A stretch of 64,000 nucleotides of DNA from Homalodisca vitripennis. Lineage: Eukaryota; Arthropoda; Insecta; Hemiptera; Cicadellidae. The stretch covers positions 43,569,001 to 43,633,000 of the forward strand of contig NC_060214.1 in NCBI RefSeq assembly GCF_021130785.1, in the 5' to 3' direction. The notes under the pieces are model-generated. The model saw only the letters and a list, made by a program, of their open reading frames with translations. It searched no databases and was not told the DNA's origin. This document shows positions 1-11,582 of the stretch, piece after piece; the first letter of the stretch is position 1, and every line of letters begins with the position of its first letter. Both the position numbers and the translations under genes were made by a program.

Positions 1-1830
1 ACGATTAATATGAACAAAGATCTATTGACGATAAAGTAAAAATACTTGTTAATAATCTTAATTTTTATTTAATAAGTATGTTCTGGAAAGGAGAATACAT
101 AAAAAGAGGCCTGTTTGCCCTTGGCTGGATACTGCTGTAAAAAATATGATGACTGAGAGAGATATTTTGTATAGAAATTACGTTAGAACAAGAAATGTTA
201 ATATATGGGAAAGGTACAGAGTACTGAGAAATAATGTTAAACGATTATTGAGAGACAAACGAAACAGCTATTTTCAATCATTGATTTCTTCTGAGGGTAC
301 AAATAAAAACTTGTGGGGTGTTATTAGAAATCAAGGTGTTGGTAAACAAACCGATAGGGTAATTGATCCTATGATTAATCTTGATAATTTGAATGATTAT
401 TTTTGTGGAGTTAAAAATAATTTTAACTTGAACCTCATTGAGTACTACGAGAGACTAAGTAAACCTAACGAACAAACGTTTAATTTTTGTGAGTTTTCAG
501 AGGAACAGATTTATCGTGCTTTTAATACAATCTCATCAAATGCAGTTGGTCCAGATGGGGTTCAAGTTACATTTCTTAGCAAAATTTCTTAAGGTCAATT
601 TTCAGGGAAATAGAACATGTGCTATGTCAAATTTTTAATTACTCCATTAGTAATAATGTTTATCCCAATGAATGGAAAAAAGCCAATATCTTGTCTTTGA
701 CTAAAGTAGCCAATTCTGTACAATGTAGTCATTTTAGACCAATAAATATATTATGTGTACTGGGAAAGTTACTTGATAAGTTATTATATTATCAATTTAA
801 TGAATTTGTTAATAGGAATAACATAATGTTTAAGTACCAGTCAGGTTACAGAAGTTGTTACAGTACACAAACAGCGCTAATTAAAGTTACAGACGATATT
901 AGAAGAGCTATTGACAATAAACGTCTAACTGTACTAATGTTGTTGGATTTCAGCCGTGCTTTCGTCTGTGTCAACCATTTACTGCTAATGTCCATTTTGA
1001 AATCTTAAAATTTTGGCAATGCATCTATCGAATGGTTTGCATCCTATTTGTCTGATAGAATGCAAAGAGTAAATACACAAGGTGGAGCAACCTCTGATTG
1101 GAGAGTTGATTCTGTTGGTGTTCCACAAGGCTCTACGTTGTCATCCCTTTTGTTTAGTTTGTATATAAATAGGATAAGTGATAATATATTGTTTAGTAAT
1201 ACGATAATGTATGCGCATGACATGCAACTATATAGTCATTATGACGTAGATAAATTGAATCATACAATTACGAACGTTCGTAATATTGATCTTATGACTG
1301 TGTACTTTTGGTGTAGAGATCATGGCTTGAACCTATATATAACCAAATGTAAACCAATTTTAATTGGACCTTATAGACTACTAAATAATAATTTACACAA
1401 TAACATAGCTCCGATAAATATTGGCGAGCAGAATATTAAGCTTGAAAGAGATGTTATTAACTTAGGTCTAAGGCTCATTTATTCATTGTCTTGGAATAAG
1501 CAAGTTAATTATGTCACTAAAAGGATATATCAATGTTTATATCAGTTTAGACGCTTACGTTTTAGACCTTCCTTCGATGTAAGAAAGCAACTAGTTTCGG
1601 CTTTAGTGTTTCCTATAATTGATTACGGAATTGCAGCTTACTGTGATGTTAACAGCGTACTAACGAATCAATTGCAAAAAGCCCAAAAGGCTTGCATACG
1701 ATATATATAGGGTGTATATTATGTCTGGAAACACCCAAATATATCCTTTAATAATTTAAATATAAATTTGAAACCTCTTACAATCGTGATAGGGATTGGA
1801 CATCTACTTTTTGGAACAATGTTTTGTTAT
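1..1830 (+). pseudogene. Non-LTR retrotransposon ORF2 (reverse transcriptase), 5'-truncated by window edge and broken
   Basis: Three consecutive reading frames (146-592, 619-1008, 1048-1710) together cover a CR1/Jockey-like reverse transcriptase. Visible motifs are SSNAVGPDG, FRPINILCVLGK, YQSGYRSCYSTQTAL, LMLLDFSRAF and GVPQGSTLSSLLFSLYIN, in the usual order. The catalytic YADD box reads YAHD (near 1210), so the first metal-binding Asp is lost. Coding signal for the linker after the endonuclease (PWLDTAVKNM-like) is visible upstream of 146, so the ORF began before the window. Two frameshifts and the lost Asp mark a dead copy. It is related to the minus-strand copy at 21757-24407. Confidence 0.85.
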
Positions 1831-1951
1831 GTCACACCAACGGGGGACGTCCTGCCGAGGGTATCGTGAATATTCTTAATGGAAGCCTATACCTTGTGAT
1901 ACATAATTTTAAAGGTAATAGCTTACTGAATTGAATGCCACAAACCGCATC

Positions 1952-2137
1952 TCAATTCGTAACGCTCAAACCGGTAAAACGCTCAATAGTTTTTGATATT
2001 GTTGAAACACTTCCTATGGGATTCCTTTCTGGGAAAGTGTCATTAAACAAATTACAAACTTCCCGATAAGATCTTTGACGATCGCCATATCCTCGCATCA
2101 TCAACAGAGTAATTCGTTCTCTTTCAGACAATTCCAT
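1952..2137 (-). pseudogene. HTH domain fragment of an insect DNA transposon (DUF4817-like)
   Basis: About 62 residues from a Met at 2137: starts MELSERERITLLMMRGYGD, then a conserved RSYREVCNLFNDTFPER and STISKTIERF. This pattern is the N-terminal helix-turn-helix found in insect mariner/DUF4817-type transposon proteins. No catalytic DDE/D domain follows, so it is a fragment. The open frame runs on upstream of the Met to 2242, but that part lacks family-like sequence. Family assignment is from pattern memory only. Confidence 0.5.
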
Positions 2138-2878
2138 TAAAATGCCAAATAAAAACTGAACTACTGTAATTAGATAACTTGTTGACAGCAATGCTTCAGA
2201 GACACTGATTAACTCGACAGGAATGATATGACCTTTGTCCATTTGTAATTCCCAAGCTTAGACCTGTCTAGTGAAAGCTCCATGCTCAACAAACTGAAAC
2301 CTGTAGACCAGATGATTAATAACACAATAATGTTTCTCATAGGCTAGTGACCTTTGTCTCTTTAAACCTTCCTGCTGACTGGAAAACACCAAGTACAGAT
2401 TCATAAGTAATCAGAGAAAGTGACTCATAAGTTTTATTCATTGTAATAAAAACTGGTAAATTTGTACTAATGAAAACCAGCTTAAAAATAAATTGTTTAT
2501 TTTATTTTAATTGAACATTAAAAAAAGAGCAAAATGAGAGAATATTTGTGAAAAATGTAAGACGTTTATTGCTTTTAAAATATAGTGAATAGGGTTAGAA
2601 AAATAAAAATGTTATTATGAAATCATGCTTAAGATAAACAGTGTAATAAAATAAGGCTATATTTGAGTTGTTGATATAGATTGAGGTGTATTTGGATTAT
2701 AATTGTTTTTCTTCTTTATATTATGTGTTTGTTTTGTAGATTGTATTTACAATGTAATGAAATGAAGTGTTGGAATTATATTTACGTAAGAAACATGATA
2801 GTATATTCGATTTTCCAAAATATATATCGGGGCAGGTAAACCGGGGCAGGTAAAATAAAAAAATTGGTGTCAAATTGG

Positions 2879-2919
<41 letters not shown>
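2879..2919. repeat. (CT)n microsatellite
   Basis: Nearly pure CT dinucleotide run, interrupted once by TTT. Confidence 0.95.
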
Positions 2920-3283
2920 GACGAAGCTGACGAATTTCAGATGCCGAGTAAAGGATTTTCAGCACAATATTGAGAATCTTAGTAGCGTATTCGTTTTCTT
3001 TGGTTCAAGAACGATACTTTTTAAGTGAATTATATACTTAATATATTTTTAGTGAATTTGAACTTTATGTCTATTTTTTCAGTTTGTTCATGTGCGTAAA
3101 AGTGATCATAACACTACAATGTCCTACGCAGGCGTTTCTTTATAATTATAAGGGCCATAGTGGTTTATTAAGTAATTTTGATATTTTTCCAAGATTCGAT
3201 CAATAACTCTTTTTAAGTATTACTTGTGAGTCTTCCTTGCCATCCATATTATTTATTCATATATTCTAAAATTATAATTATGA

Positions 3284-3288
<5 letters not shown>

Positions 3289-3316
<28 letters not shown>
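3289..3316. repeat. (TA)n microsatellite
   Basis: Alternating TA run inside AT-rich DNA. Confidence 0.9.
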
Positions 3317-3320
<4 letters not shown>

Positions 3321-3722
3321 TTATGTAACAATAGTCACAAATAACTATTTCGTACAGTATAACATGAAGTTAAATACTAAGTTTAGTGTTAACTAATATA
3401 ATTAATATTTAATAATATAGTATTTATTTATTAATAAAGTGCGACATATGCAAGAGAGACGTTCCACCAAAGAGAGAAGTAAAACTCATTATCATTAACA
3501 GTGGTATGCCTAAAGGTGATTTTTATTTACATGTTATTGTTTTTTTTTAAAACTAACAAACCTTTTAAAATCTGAAAATAATATTTAAATAGGTTTATAG
3601 AATATTAATAGTTATATAAAAAGCCTGAGAATTTGTGACTAAATCCTTGTGATGTCCTGGAATAGATGGCGGAAAGCCAGATGTTCACTCTACTCAACAT
3701 GAGATAGCAGTGTTCTCAATAC

Positions 3723-3750
3723 TACTCTCTCTCTCTCTCTCTCTCTCTAT
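3723..3750. repeat. (CT)n microsatellite
   Basis: Pure CT dinucleotide run. Confidence 0.95.
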
Positions 3751-4984
3751 TTGTGAAGGTCGTAAAATTCGTAAATTTTTAGTTATTTCTATTATATTTC
3801 AAGTAGTGCTCCTTTTTTCACCTTAGAGCAAACCTTGTGGTCTATGTATGGATTAAAATCTACAAAACTTTCTATTTTGTTTTATATCAACTCTTTCACA
3901 TCTTGAATTCGTCTCCAACTTTGCGTAAGTAACGAATCTGCGACTATTTCCTCGTCGGAACAAAAACTGCCTACCTAAAAACTATAACTAGGTTACCATA
4001 AAAACTATATGTTAAAAGTCGTGCAGTTTTAATGATGCCCTTCGATGAAACGAAGCTTTACACAAGGGAAATGAGCATTGATATTGTTAGTTTGTCAGTT
4101 GCAGTTAGTTTATTGTTATTTTTAGCGTTTTTTTTTTCTGAGTCATTTATAAAATGTGTTTTAGTACATTTAATTAAGTTTGTTATATTTTAACATTGTA
4201 AGCCAAAAAATATCTATTTTTATTTTAATTCAAAACGCAAATTCATGACTTATTTTTAATTCAAAAACTGTGTATGGTATGAGAAGAGATTAAATAACCG
4301 AGAAAAAAACAAAATGGAACTTAGAAAAATTTTCAATATATGTCTTCAGTTTTCTAGTCCAGTTTACACTATAAGATATTATAAGGGAATTTTAATTATT
4401 CTTATATTGTACTTAGCTTTACGATATTTGTCCCAAAATTGATATAAATACGAAAATAAATCATTGTATGATCTACATTTTAAGAATTGTGCATACAATG
4501 GCAAATTGTCTTTATTATATAGCTTGAATTTCGTTAAGTTTTAATACTATTATTTTATTTGTAGAAACATGACTTTGAGGAACATGAAACTAAGAATTAC
4601 CATCATTAATGGTAAATGATAGTCTCGATTATAGTTCTACGGGTGTTTTCAACAAAGGATGAGGCGACTTGGCTGTTCCAGTTTGAAAGAGGTCTGCCAA
4701 GCTGGAATATTATATTCATCTCCAGATAATCCAACGCCACTAGCATTTATGTTACTAATATTTTTATCCAACTATTGTTTCCCATTCGACTTATATAGGG
4801 TCGCCGTCATTCTTAGACAGGAAATTTCTCCTAATTTGATGTATTATACGTATAAGTAGTACATATATTATTCGTGCTTCCTTCTCTTCTTTTTTAAGTT
4901 ATCCGAATTCTCTATCTTTTGCTTTTACGTATTTATTCTGTTTCATAGTAGGATCTAAGTACTATGTGAAAAAGTATGACTACA

Positions 4985-5930
4985 ATCCTAATAATATTAT
5001 AAATACGAAAGTGTCTTTATTTGCTTCTTTTGTTTTCCTACATAAACTACTCAACAGAATCTAATGTAATTTTACTTGAACATTCTTGTGGTTTCTGTGA
5101 TCAACATATGCTTATTCCTATTTCGAAAATGCCCGTTGAGACTCAATTTAAATAGTCATTTAAGTATCGAAAATTCCATTTTAGTCTAAATGTGAATTGA
5201 ATGATCCTCTCAAATATAACCAACTGTTCTATTCAAACATTGGTTATTTTTTATATATGTTTAGGTTTATAGTGAGTAAAATTTTACTTTAAACTTAAAA
5301 AATATGTGAAACCCATCTTAGCTCTTTTTGATAGAAATAGGCTTCTCTGATTATGTATGTATATTTTATTGATCGGGAATAACATGACCTATGGAAAATA
5401 ATGGGAAGGAATTAAGTTATAAAATAATAAAAACAATAATTATAAACTTTTTGACTCGTTTTCTTGATCGTGGTAACAGGGCAGGATTAAAAATTGTCGT
5501 CCGCAATGAAAGTCACTGAAAAAGCAGTGATCAAAAAATGCAACACTTACTAAATTGCGTTTAAAACAGCGGGTAACTGCTATCAGTGCAGATTTAAGAG
5601 ACAATGTAGTCTAACTTTTACGATACGTTAAAATATTATTATTAAACCTATCTAAGCTGTATTTTCACAAACGCAGGCATCTCAGAGCTGTGTGTGTTTT
5701 TATATACTTTTTCTTTATCGGGAGAGAGTAAAAATCAGCTTTGAAACACTAACTACTAAGTACGGAGTATATTAAAAAGACCATAAACATACACTTTTTA
5801 ACGTATCTTATTGAACATGCGAAGAAGGCAAACTTAACCTTGGCGTCGAAAATATATCACTTGAATCATAATTGCACATAAAAGTGAAAAAGCTACGAAA
5901 TTGCGTGTGAATCCGCGGGTAACAGCTATT
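4985..5930 (+). mobile_element. Putative non-autonomous Helentron/Helitron-like element
   Basis: The left end reads AATCCTAATAATATTATAAA and is followed by TACGAAAGTG. The right end has AAATTGCGTGTGAATCCGCG followed by GGTAACAGCTAT. Both resemble the ends of the element at 44271-45503 and the common arthropod repeats that start CC(C)ACTAATATTATAAATGCG and end GCGGGTAACAGCTAGT. A second right-end-like motif at about 5553-5585 suggests nesting or an internal duplication. No coding capacity. Boundaries are inferred. Confidence 0.45.
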
Positions 5931-6862
5931 ATATGTTTAAAAGCAACCTAACCATAATTATTATTTTCCAAATATTTAACTAAATAAAATTTTAATCATT
6001 ATTTTCAGGTGGAGATACTATTGAGGGTTAAAATAGCAATACTCACCCCTCTACAATTTACGCAGGGCTTACAATAAAATATAATGTATATGATGATACA
6101 CTCAAATTCATTTTGATACATTTTTATAGATATTCCTGTGGCTGTTCGTTTTTCTATAACAATTAGGTATTAACCCGACATAAATAGTATTGTTTAGTTC
6201 GAATAGTATCCTTACGCACTAGAAATGATATTATGTAATTTTATTTATACATTTAAACTAAAGTAATAGTTTTCTGTTCCTCTGTCACTAAAATAATAGT
6301 CAAAACGGTCAACGGCTTACTAAAATTTCTTTAGGGTATGTATGACTCGAATGACTCCTCATTAAAATTTAAATTTAAAGGAAGCTAATTTTAATTCAAG
6401 TCTAGGGTTTTAGAAGGAGAAGTATCTTGTCATCCAAGCCTCTTGTCTCTACTTAAAGGGCTTCTACAATTCAGGATAACAGCCAGAATATACGAACGCT
6501 ACTTTCTTCCGCCTATCTCGAAAGGGATATTTAATGTATTTAAAACACTTATGTTGTCTATCAATGTATCAGATCTCAGTTTGAGCTGAGAGAGACAGAG
6601 AGAGAGAGAGAGATACTTTGATACTTTCTTTATTTATCCTGCTATGGTTTAGACCAATGGTTTAATCCACGGCCATGACAGGCAACAAAAAATTTCATAT
6701 GTTATATAATATTTGAGCTGTAGCCTAATTTTACGAATTAAATTTTTTTACATTTATTACCTTATTCTATTTTACTATGTGTAATAAAACAAAAATGTTT
6801 TATTCTTCTCAATCTACAACAATATTCTTATTTAAATCAAAAATCCTATATGTATATATATA
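5931..6862. other. AT-rich intergenic DNA, no gene seen
   Basis: No coding signal. Contains a GA run at about 6590-6613 and a short TATATA stretch just before the Polinton insertion site, which fits an AT-rich target. Confidence 0.6.
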
Positions 6863-6868
6863 TATAAT
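6863..6868. repeat. Target-site duplication TATAAT, left
   Basis: TATAAT lies directly outside the left TIR and recurs directly outside the right TIR at 21565-21570. Six bases is the usual Polinton/Maverick duplication size. Confidence 0.93.
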
Positions 6869-7071
6869 AGTAGATATGAATATGAGGGTTCTAGCGCACT
6901 TTTTGGAGTAAACAGAAAACCAACGGAAAATACTGTCCATTGAACCATAAACAAATCTGAGAAATCAAAACAGGAAATCACGAATGTTAAATAACCGAAT
7001 CTATAGCTGTTTTACTGTTCATTGTAGGCTTCTAATTTCTTAAGCTGTTTTAATGAAAAAATCCAGAAATC
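6869..7071 (+). repeat. Left terminal inverted repeat of Polinton A
   Basis: Reverse complement of 21360-21564 with only a few substitutions and one-base indels (for example AAACAAATC against AAACAAAATC). Starts with AG, the usual Polinton terminus. The outward-facing 101-aa gene ends 11 bases inside it. Confidence 0.95.
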
Positions 7072-7081
7072 TTCGAAATCT

Positions 7082-7387
7082 TTATTCCACGAAGTTAATT
7101 GTAACACAGTCTTTATCTTTAATAGTCTTCTTTCCAGTAACAACCAAGTGTAATTTTTTATTTTTGTTCAATTCTTTAATCTTTTTTTCATCCAAAACAG
7201 TCAAAAATCTGTTCGGCAAGTGTACTTTATAATCTTCTAACTCGGCAATTATAGTCATCCCAAATTTATCTTTCAGTTTCTCCAAATTCAAAATCTTATA
7301 TTTCTTTTTTTCTTCTAATTCCATTAATTTCTTATACTCTTTGAATCTTAGTTCACCAACTTCATTCAGCTCCTTTAGTAGCTCCAT
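7082..7387 (-). CDS. Hypothetical 101-aa protein, outward-facing at the polymerase end
   Basis: Intact frame, start Met at 7387 preceded (5' to 3') by TTTTCTTCCTACTAAATAATGG, a variant of the start motif shared by the element's genes. The protein has a short helical Glu/Lys-rich N-terminus, then alternating hydrophobic stretches (KYKIL, MTIIAEL, VHLPNRF, LHLVVTG, CVTINF) with a central LPNRF motif. That layout would suit a small beta-barrel such as an OB fold, but this is inference; I do not recognise a named family. A close homologue (53795-54100) sits at the other end of copy B, next to the capsid end. Both point towards the nearest TIR. Both copies are uninterrupted while most longer genes are broken. 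Confidence 0.8.
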   Translation of the reverse strand: MELLKELNEVGELRFKEYKKLMELEEKKKYKILNLEKLKDKFGMTIIAELEDYKVHLPNRFLTVLDEKKIKELNKNKKLHLVVTGKKTIKDKDCVTINFVE

Positions 7388-7650
7388 TATTTAGTAGGAA
7401 GAAAATTTAGTAACAAAATTGAAAATCAACATTTTTTAAATACAAAATCCCGGGGTTTTGACCCTAAAAACACGGTTTTTAGGGTCAAAATCGCGCATCT
7501 TAATGTGCAAACACACTAGAGTTTTTTGAAAAATCCTTAAAATCTACTGAATTATTGCGGATTTTAACCATAAAAGTTGAGTTTTCCTTAATAAAAAAGA
7601 TATTTTTACTAAATAGTGAAAATTGAAGCATTCAAAATTTTCCTTAATAA
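7388..7650. promoter_or_regulatory. Divergent intergenic region between the 101-aa gene and polymerase B
   Basis: The 263-bp AT-rich spacer separates divergent start codons. It contains a perfect inverted repeat (7456-7490) and two copies of a TTTTCCTTAATAAA-like motif (about 7577-7593 and 7637-7652), the second overlapping the polymerase start codon. Confidence 0.5.
7456..7490. repeat. Perfect 15-bp inverted repeat, 5-nt loop
   Basis: Arms TTTTGACCCTAAAAA and TTTTTAGGGTCAAAA are exact complements around CACGG. It lies in the divergent spacer and is the strongest simple hairpin I noticed in the element. Confidence 0.9.
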
Positions 7651-7653
7651 ATG
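7636..7653 (+). promoter_or_regulatory. Late-promoter-like start motif, polymerase B
   Basis: ATTTTCCTTAATAAATGG: a T-rich run, CTTAA and TAAATGG overlapping the start codon. The same layout precedes most genes of both Polintons. Confidence 0.5.
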
Positions 7654-10600
7654 GCGGGTGACAAAATGTCATGTCCATTCTGCAAAAAAGAAATTTTAAG
7701 AAGAAACTTCGATCGACATTACAACTCAAAGATTCACTTAAAGAACAAAGACATTTACTACAAGGAATTGAATCATTTAAGACAATGGGCCAAAGAAAAT
7801 CAAATTGACGATCACGAAAAGATGTTCAATATTGAACAATTACGAGAATTAAAGAGAAATTTCAAAGTTGAAAAGAAAAATCTCAATCTATTTAATGATG
7901 AAAAAATTAATTCAATCGCTGAAAAATTGGCTATCGAAACTAATGATAAAACAAAGTCTGAAATGATCGAAGAAATTGATAAACACAAATCTGAAAATAT
8001 CATTGATGTAGAAGTTTTATCGTCTATACACGGTCTTTTCAAGCAATACATTTTAACGAATTTAAACGATAATTTCATACCACTTTACAAATATCTTTCT
8101 ATTTTGCGGCCAGAGATTAAGAGTTTAATAGAAAAATTTCAAGAAACTGTGAAAAACAGTAAAGGATATATCTCTTTGGAATGTGAATATGAACGAACTT
8201 TAGTGAACGGTGAAACGCAAATTTGCCCAATGTATTTTACTATAAAATCAGACGAAATCTTCGATGTAAACGACTTTATTTCTAAACAGTTTAACAAATT
8301 AACCCATCGAGAACAAACAAATCATCCAAATAGAGGTTCTGGATGGACATTCAAAAGTTGTAAACAATTAGTTTTGAGCCTTAATAAACACGAATTTATG
8401 AACGCAGGATCATATATCGATTTACCACAAGAGATCAAGGTTAAAGAAAGCTTGTGTTAATATAAAAAATAAAGATGATTTTTGCTTTATTTACTCAATC
8501 AGATGTGCTATTGAAAAACCCGAAAGAGACTGTGAACGCGCAAAGCAATACAAAAAAATTCGTGAACGATGAAATATTTTCTGGGTTCGACTATCCTATG
8601 TCTTTAAAAGATATACAATTATTTGAAAAACGAAGCAGTAAAGCAAAGTATAATTATCCGAAAATGTCTGTAAATGTCTATAGTTTTGATGAAAAACTCA
8701 ATATTGTTCCGTTGCAAATTTCAGAAGTTTATGACGCCAAATTAGAAATCAATTTATTGTATGTAAAACAAGATGAAAAATCCTCATTATGTTTTGATAA
8801 CAGAATTAAACAAACTTGTATTTTCTCAGTTATCTAAGTGTAAAAATAAAAAATTTCTTTGTAGAAGATGTTTAAGCCATTTCTACAAATCTAGCGCTTT
8901 AGCTGATCATTTAGAAATTTGTAAGCAACATGAAGTTTGTAAACCAGTTATGCCGTTTCCTGGTCAAACAAACTAAATTCACTAATTATCAAAAGAAGTT
9001 TAGCCATCCGTACGTTATTTATATGGATTTTGAGAGCATATTAGAAAAAATTCCGACATGCAAGAACAATCCACAAAGATCGATTACAACCAAGATTCAG
9101 AAGCACATTCCTTATGGTTTTACTCTATATTTAGTGTCAAATGTGACGAATCGCATGTATAAACCGATATGTTATCGAGCCAAAAATGAAGAAGATTTGC
9201 CGAATGTTCCAAAACAATTGTTTGAAGAGCTCAATAAATTATCGAAATACATAGCTAAAAAATATAATTCTAAGAACCAAAAACCCATGAAATTAACTGA
9301 AGAAGAAGAAATTTCGTATCAAAATTCAAACGTTTGTCATATCTGTGAATGGTCTGCTTATGATGTTGGGTCAATTCAGTATGGTTTTACTCCTGATAAT
9401 TGGAGAGATAAGAGTTATAATAAAGTGAGAGATCATTGTCATTTAACCGGCAAGTTTCGAGGCGCAGCTCATGCATGTTGCAATCTAAATTTGAAATTTC
9501 CTCAGAATATTCCAGTTTTCTGTCACAATATGAGTAACTACGATACTCATTTGTACATAAAAGAATTGGCTAAACAATATGGAAACGTTGATTTGATCGC
9601 AAACACCGATGAGAAATATATAAATTATTCTGTAAATTCTGGCTATGGGTATGAGTTTGAAGATGATAAACCAAGAAAGTTCATCAAGTTTTCTTTCGTA
9701 GATACGTTCAGATTTATGGCATCGTCTATAGAAAAAGTTAGCTAAAAACCTCAAAAAAGATGATTTCAAACATACAAATCATTTTATACAAGATGGTCTG
9801 AACGCAATTCTAGATAGACAACCAAATGACGAAGAAGAAATCTTTAAATATTATCTGGAAAAGGCATATTTCCTTACGAATTTATCGACAGTATTGAAAA
9901 ACTTGATTACACAGAAGAATTGAGAATTCAAGATTTCTATTCACTTTTGACAGACGAGAGCATATCTGAGAAAGATTTTCAACACTACTTAAATGTATGG
10001 AACAAATTAAAAGTAAAAAATCTAGGAAATTACTCTGATCTCTATAACATTCAAGATGTTCTATTGCTCGCTGATATCTTTGAAAATTTTAGGAATATTT
10101 GTTTGAATTGTTATAAGCTTGATCCAGCACACTATCTAACAGCTCCCAGTCTTGCATGGGATGCTATGTTAAAATTAACGAAGATAGAATTACAATTAAT
10201 TAGTGATTATAATATGTATTTGATGATCGAAAAAGGTATTCGCGGAGGCATTTCTCAATGTATTAAACGATATGTGAAAGCAAATAACAAATATTTAAAA
10301 GATTTTGATAAGACAAAGCCCGAAAACTATTTGTTGTACGTCGATGCAAACAACCTTTATGGGTATGGACTTATGCAAAATTTACCATATAACGAAATCA
10401 AGTGGATGGATCCTAAAACGTATACAACAGCAGAATGGAAAAGAAACAATTTTGGAACTCACTGGCGACGAAGATTATGGATATATTTTAGAAGTTGATC
10501 TTGAATATCCAACAAATTTGCATGAACATCACAAAGATTTACCTCTTGCTCCAGAACATTATAAAAACAAACTTTGCACAACTCTACTGGATAAAACTGA

Positions 10601-11582
10601 ATATGTTGTTTATTCTAGAAATTTGAAATTCTATCTAGAACAAGGTATGATTTTAAAACATGTGAATAGGGTTATTGCGTTTGATCAGAAACCTTTCACG
10701 AAAGAATACATTGATTTTAACACAAACATGAGAACCAAAGCTACAAACGACTTTGAAAAGGACTTTTTATAAGCTGATGAACAACTCAGTTTTTGGAAAA
10801 TCTATGGAAAATGTGAGAAACAGATGTGATATTAAGCTTGGAAATGAAGAATTTTCAATGAAACAAGCTAAGAAAACGAATTTCAAATGTTTCAATATCT
10901 TTGACGACAACTGTATAGCGAGTCACATGTACAAACAAAAGGTTAAATTTAACAAAACCGATTTACATAGGATTTTCAGTTCTCGACCTCTCAAAATTGC
11001 TAATGTACGAGTTTTATTACAACAAATTAAAGAAGTTTGATCCAGATTTGAATCTGTGTTACATGGATACAGACAGTTATTTTCTAGAATTGAAACGAGA
11101 TCCTTTTAAAATTATTAAAGAAAATATAGATGACTTTGATACAAGTGATTATCCAAAAGATCATGAATGTTTCACTACTAAAAATAAGAAGGTAATAGGA
11201 AAAATTCAAAGACGAACTAAATAGCGAAGTTTTAGAAGAATTTTGTGGTTTAAGATCAAAGATGTACTCGTACAAATATCTAGACAAAAATCCAGTTAGG
11301 TGTAAAGGAATTAAGAGAAGCGTTGTAAATAAAACAATAAATATCGAAAACTTGAAGAGATGTTTGTTCGAAGATAAAGAAGAATTTAGGGAGATGACTG
11401 TAATAAAAAGCTATAAACATGAATTGTATACCATCACTATAAACAAGTTAGCACTGAACGCTAAAGATGATAAGAGAATTGTCCTAGAAAATAAGATCGA
11501 TACAGTACCTTATGGCTATAAAAATGAAGCAAAATCTGATATATTAGATGAGTTAAATAAACTTGGAAACTTTGACATGTAA
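7651..11582 (+). pseudogene. Protein-primed family B DNA polymerase, frameshifted
   Basis: This would replicate the linear element from terminal-protein primers. The signal runs through successive frames (7651-8460, 8475-8837, 8773-8976, 8930-9745, 9920-10498, 10305-10772, 10753-11040, 10997-11224, 11262-11582). Visible in order: N-terminal C2H2 finger (CPFCKK...H...H, about 7669-7737); exonuclease I YMDFES (about 9022); a Cys/His module with CHIC and DHCHLTGKFRGAAHACCN (9335-9485) resembling endonuclease VII; exonuclease II CHNMSNYD (about 9520); polymerase motif A YVDANNLYG (about 10336); motif B KLMNNSVFG (about 10773); motif C YMDTDSY (about 11061). All catalytic motifs survive, and the breaks look like one-base indels. 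Copy B's polymerase would lie beyond the window end. Confidence 0.9.

Larger units (their letters stand above)
2243..4984. other. AT-rich intergenic DNA, no gene seen
   Basis: No supported coding region. The open frame at 4659-4859 has no recognisable features and poor context. The stretch holds CT microsatellites near 2879-2919 and 3723-3750 and a TA run near 3289-3316. A short direct repeat of GGGGCAGGTAAA lies near 2829-2855. Confidence 0.6.

Noticed and set aside
4659..4859. 66-aa open frame
   Set aside because: No domain signal, no regulatory context, in AT-rich intergenic DNA.
7812..8078. 88-aa minus-strand open frame
   Set aside because: Shadow of the polymerase N-terminal region; low-complexity composition.
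9485..9769. 94-aa minus-strand open frame
   Set aside because: Antisense of the polymerase exonuclease region.
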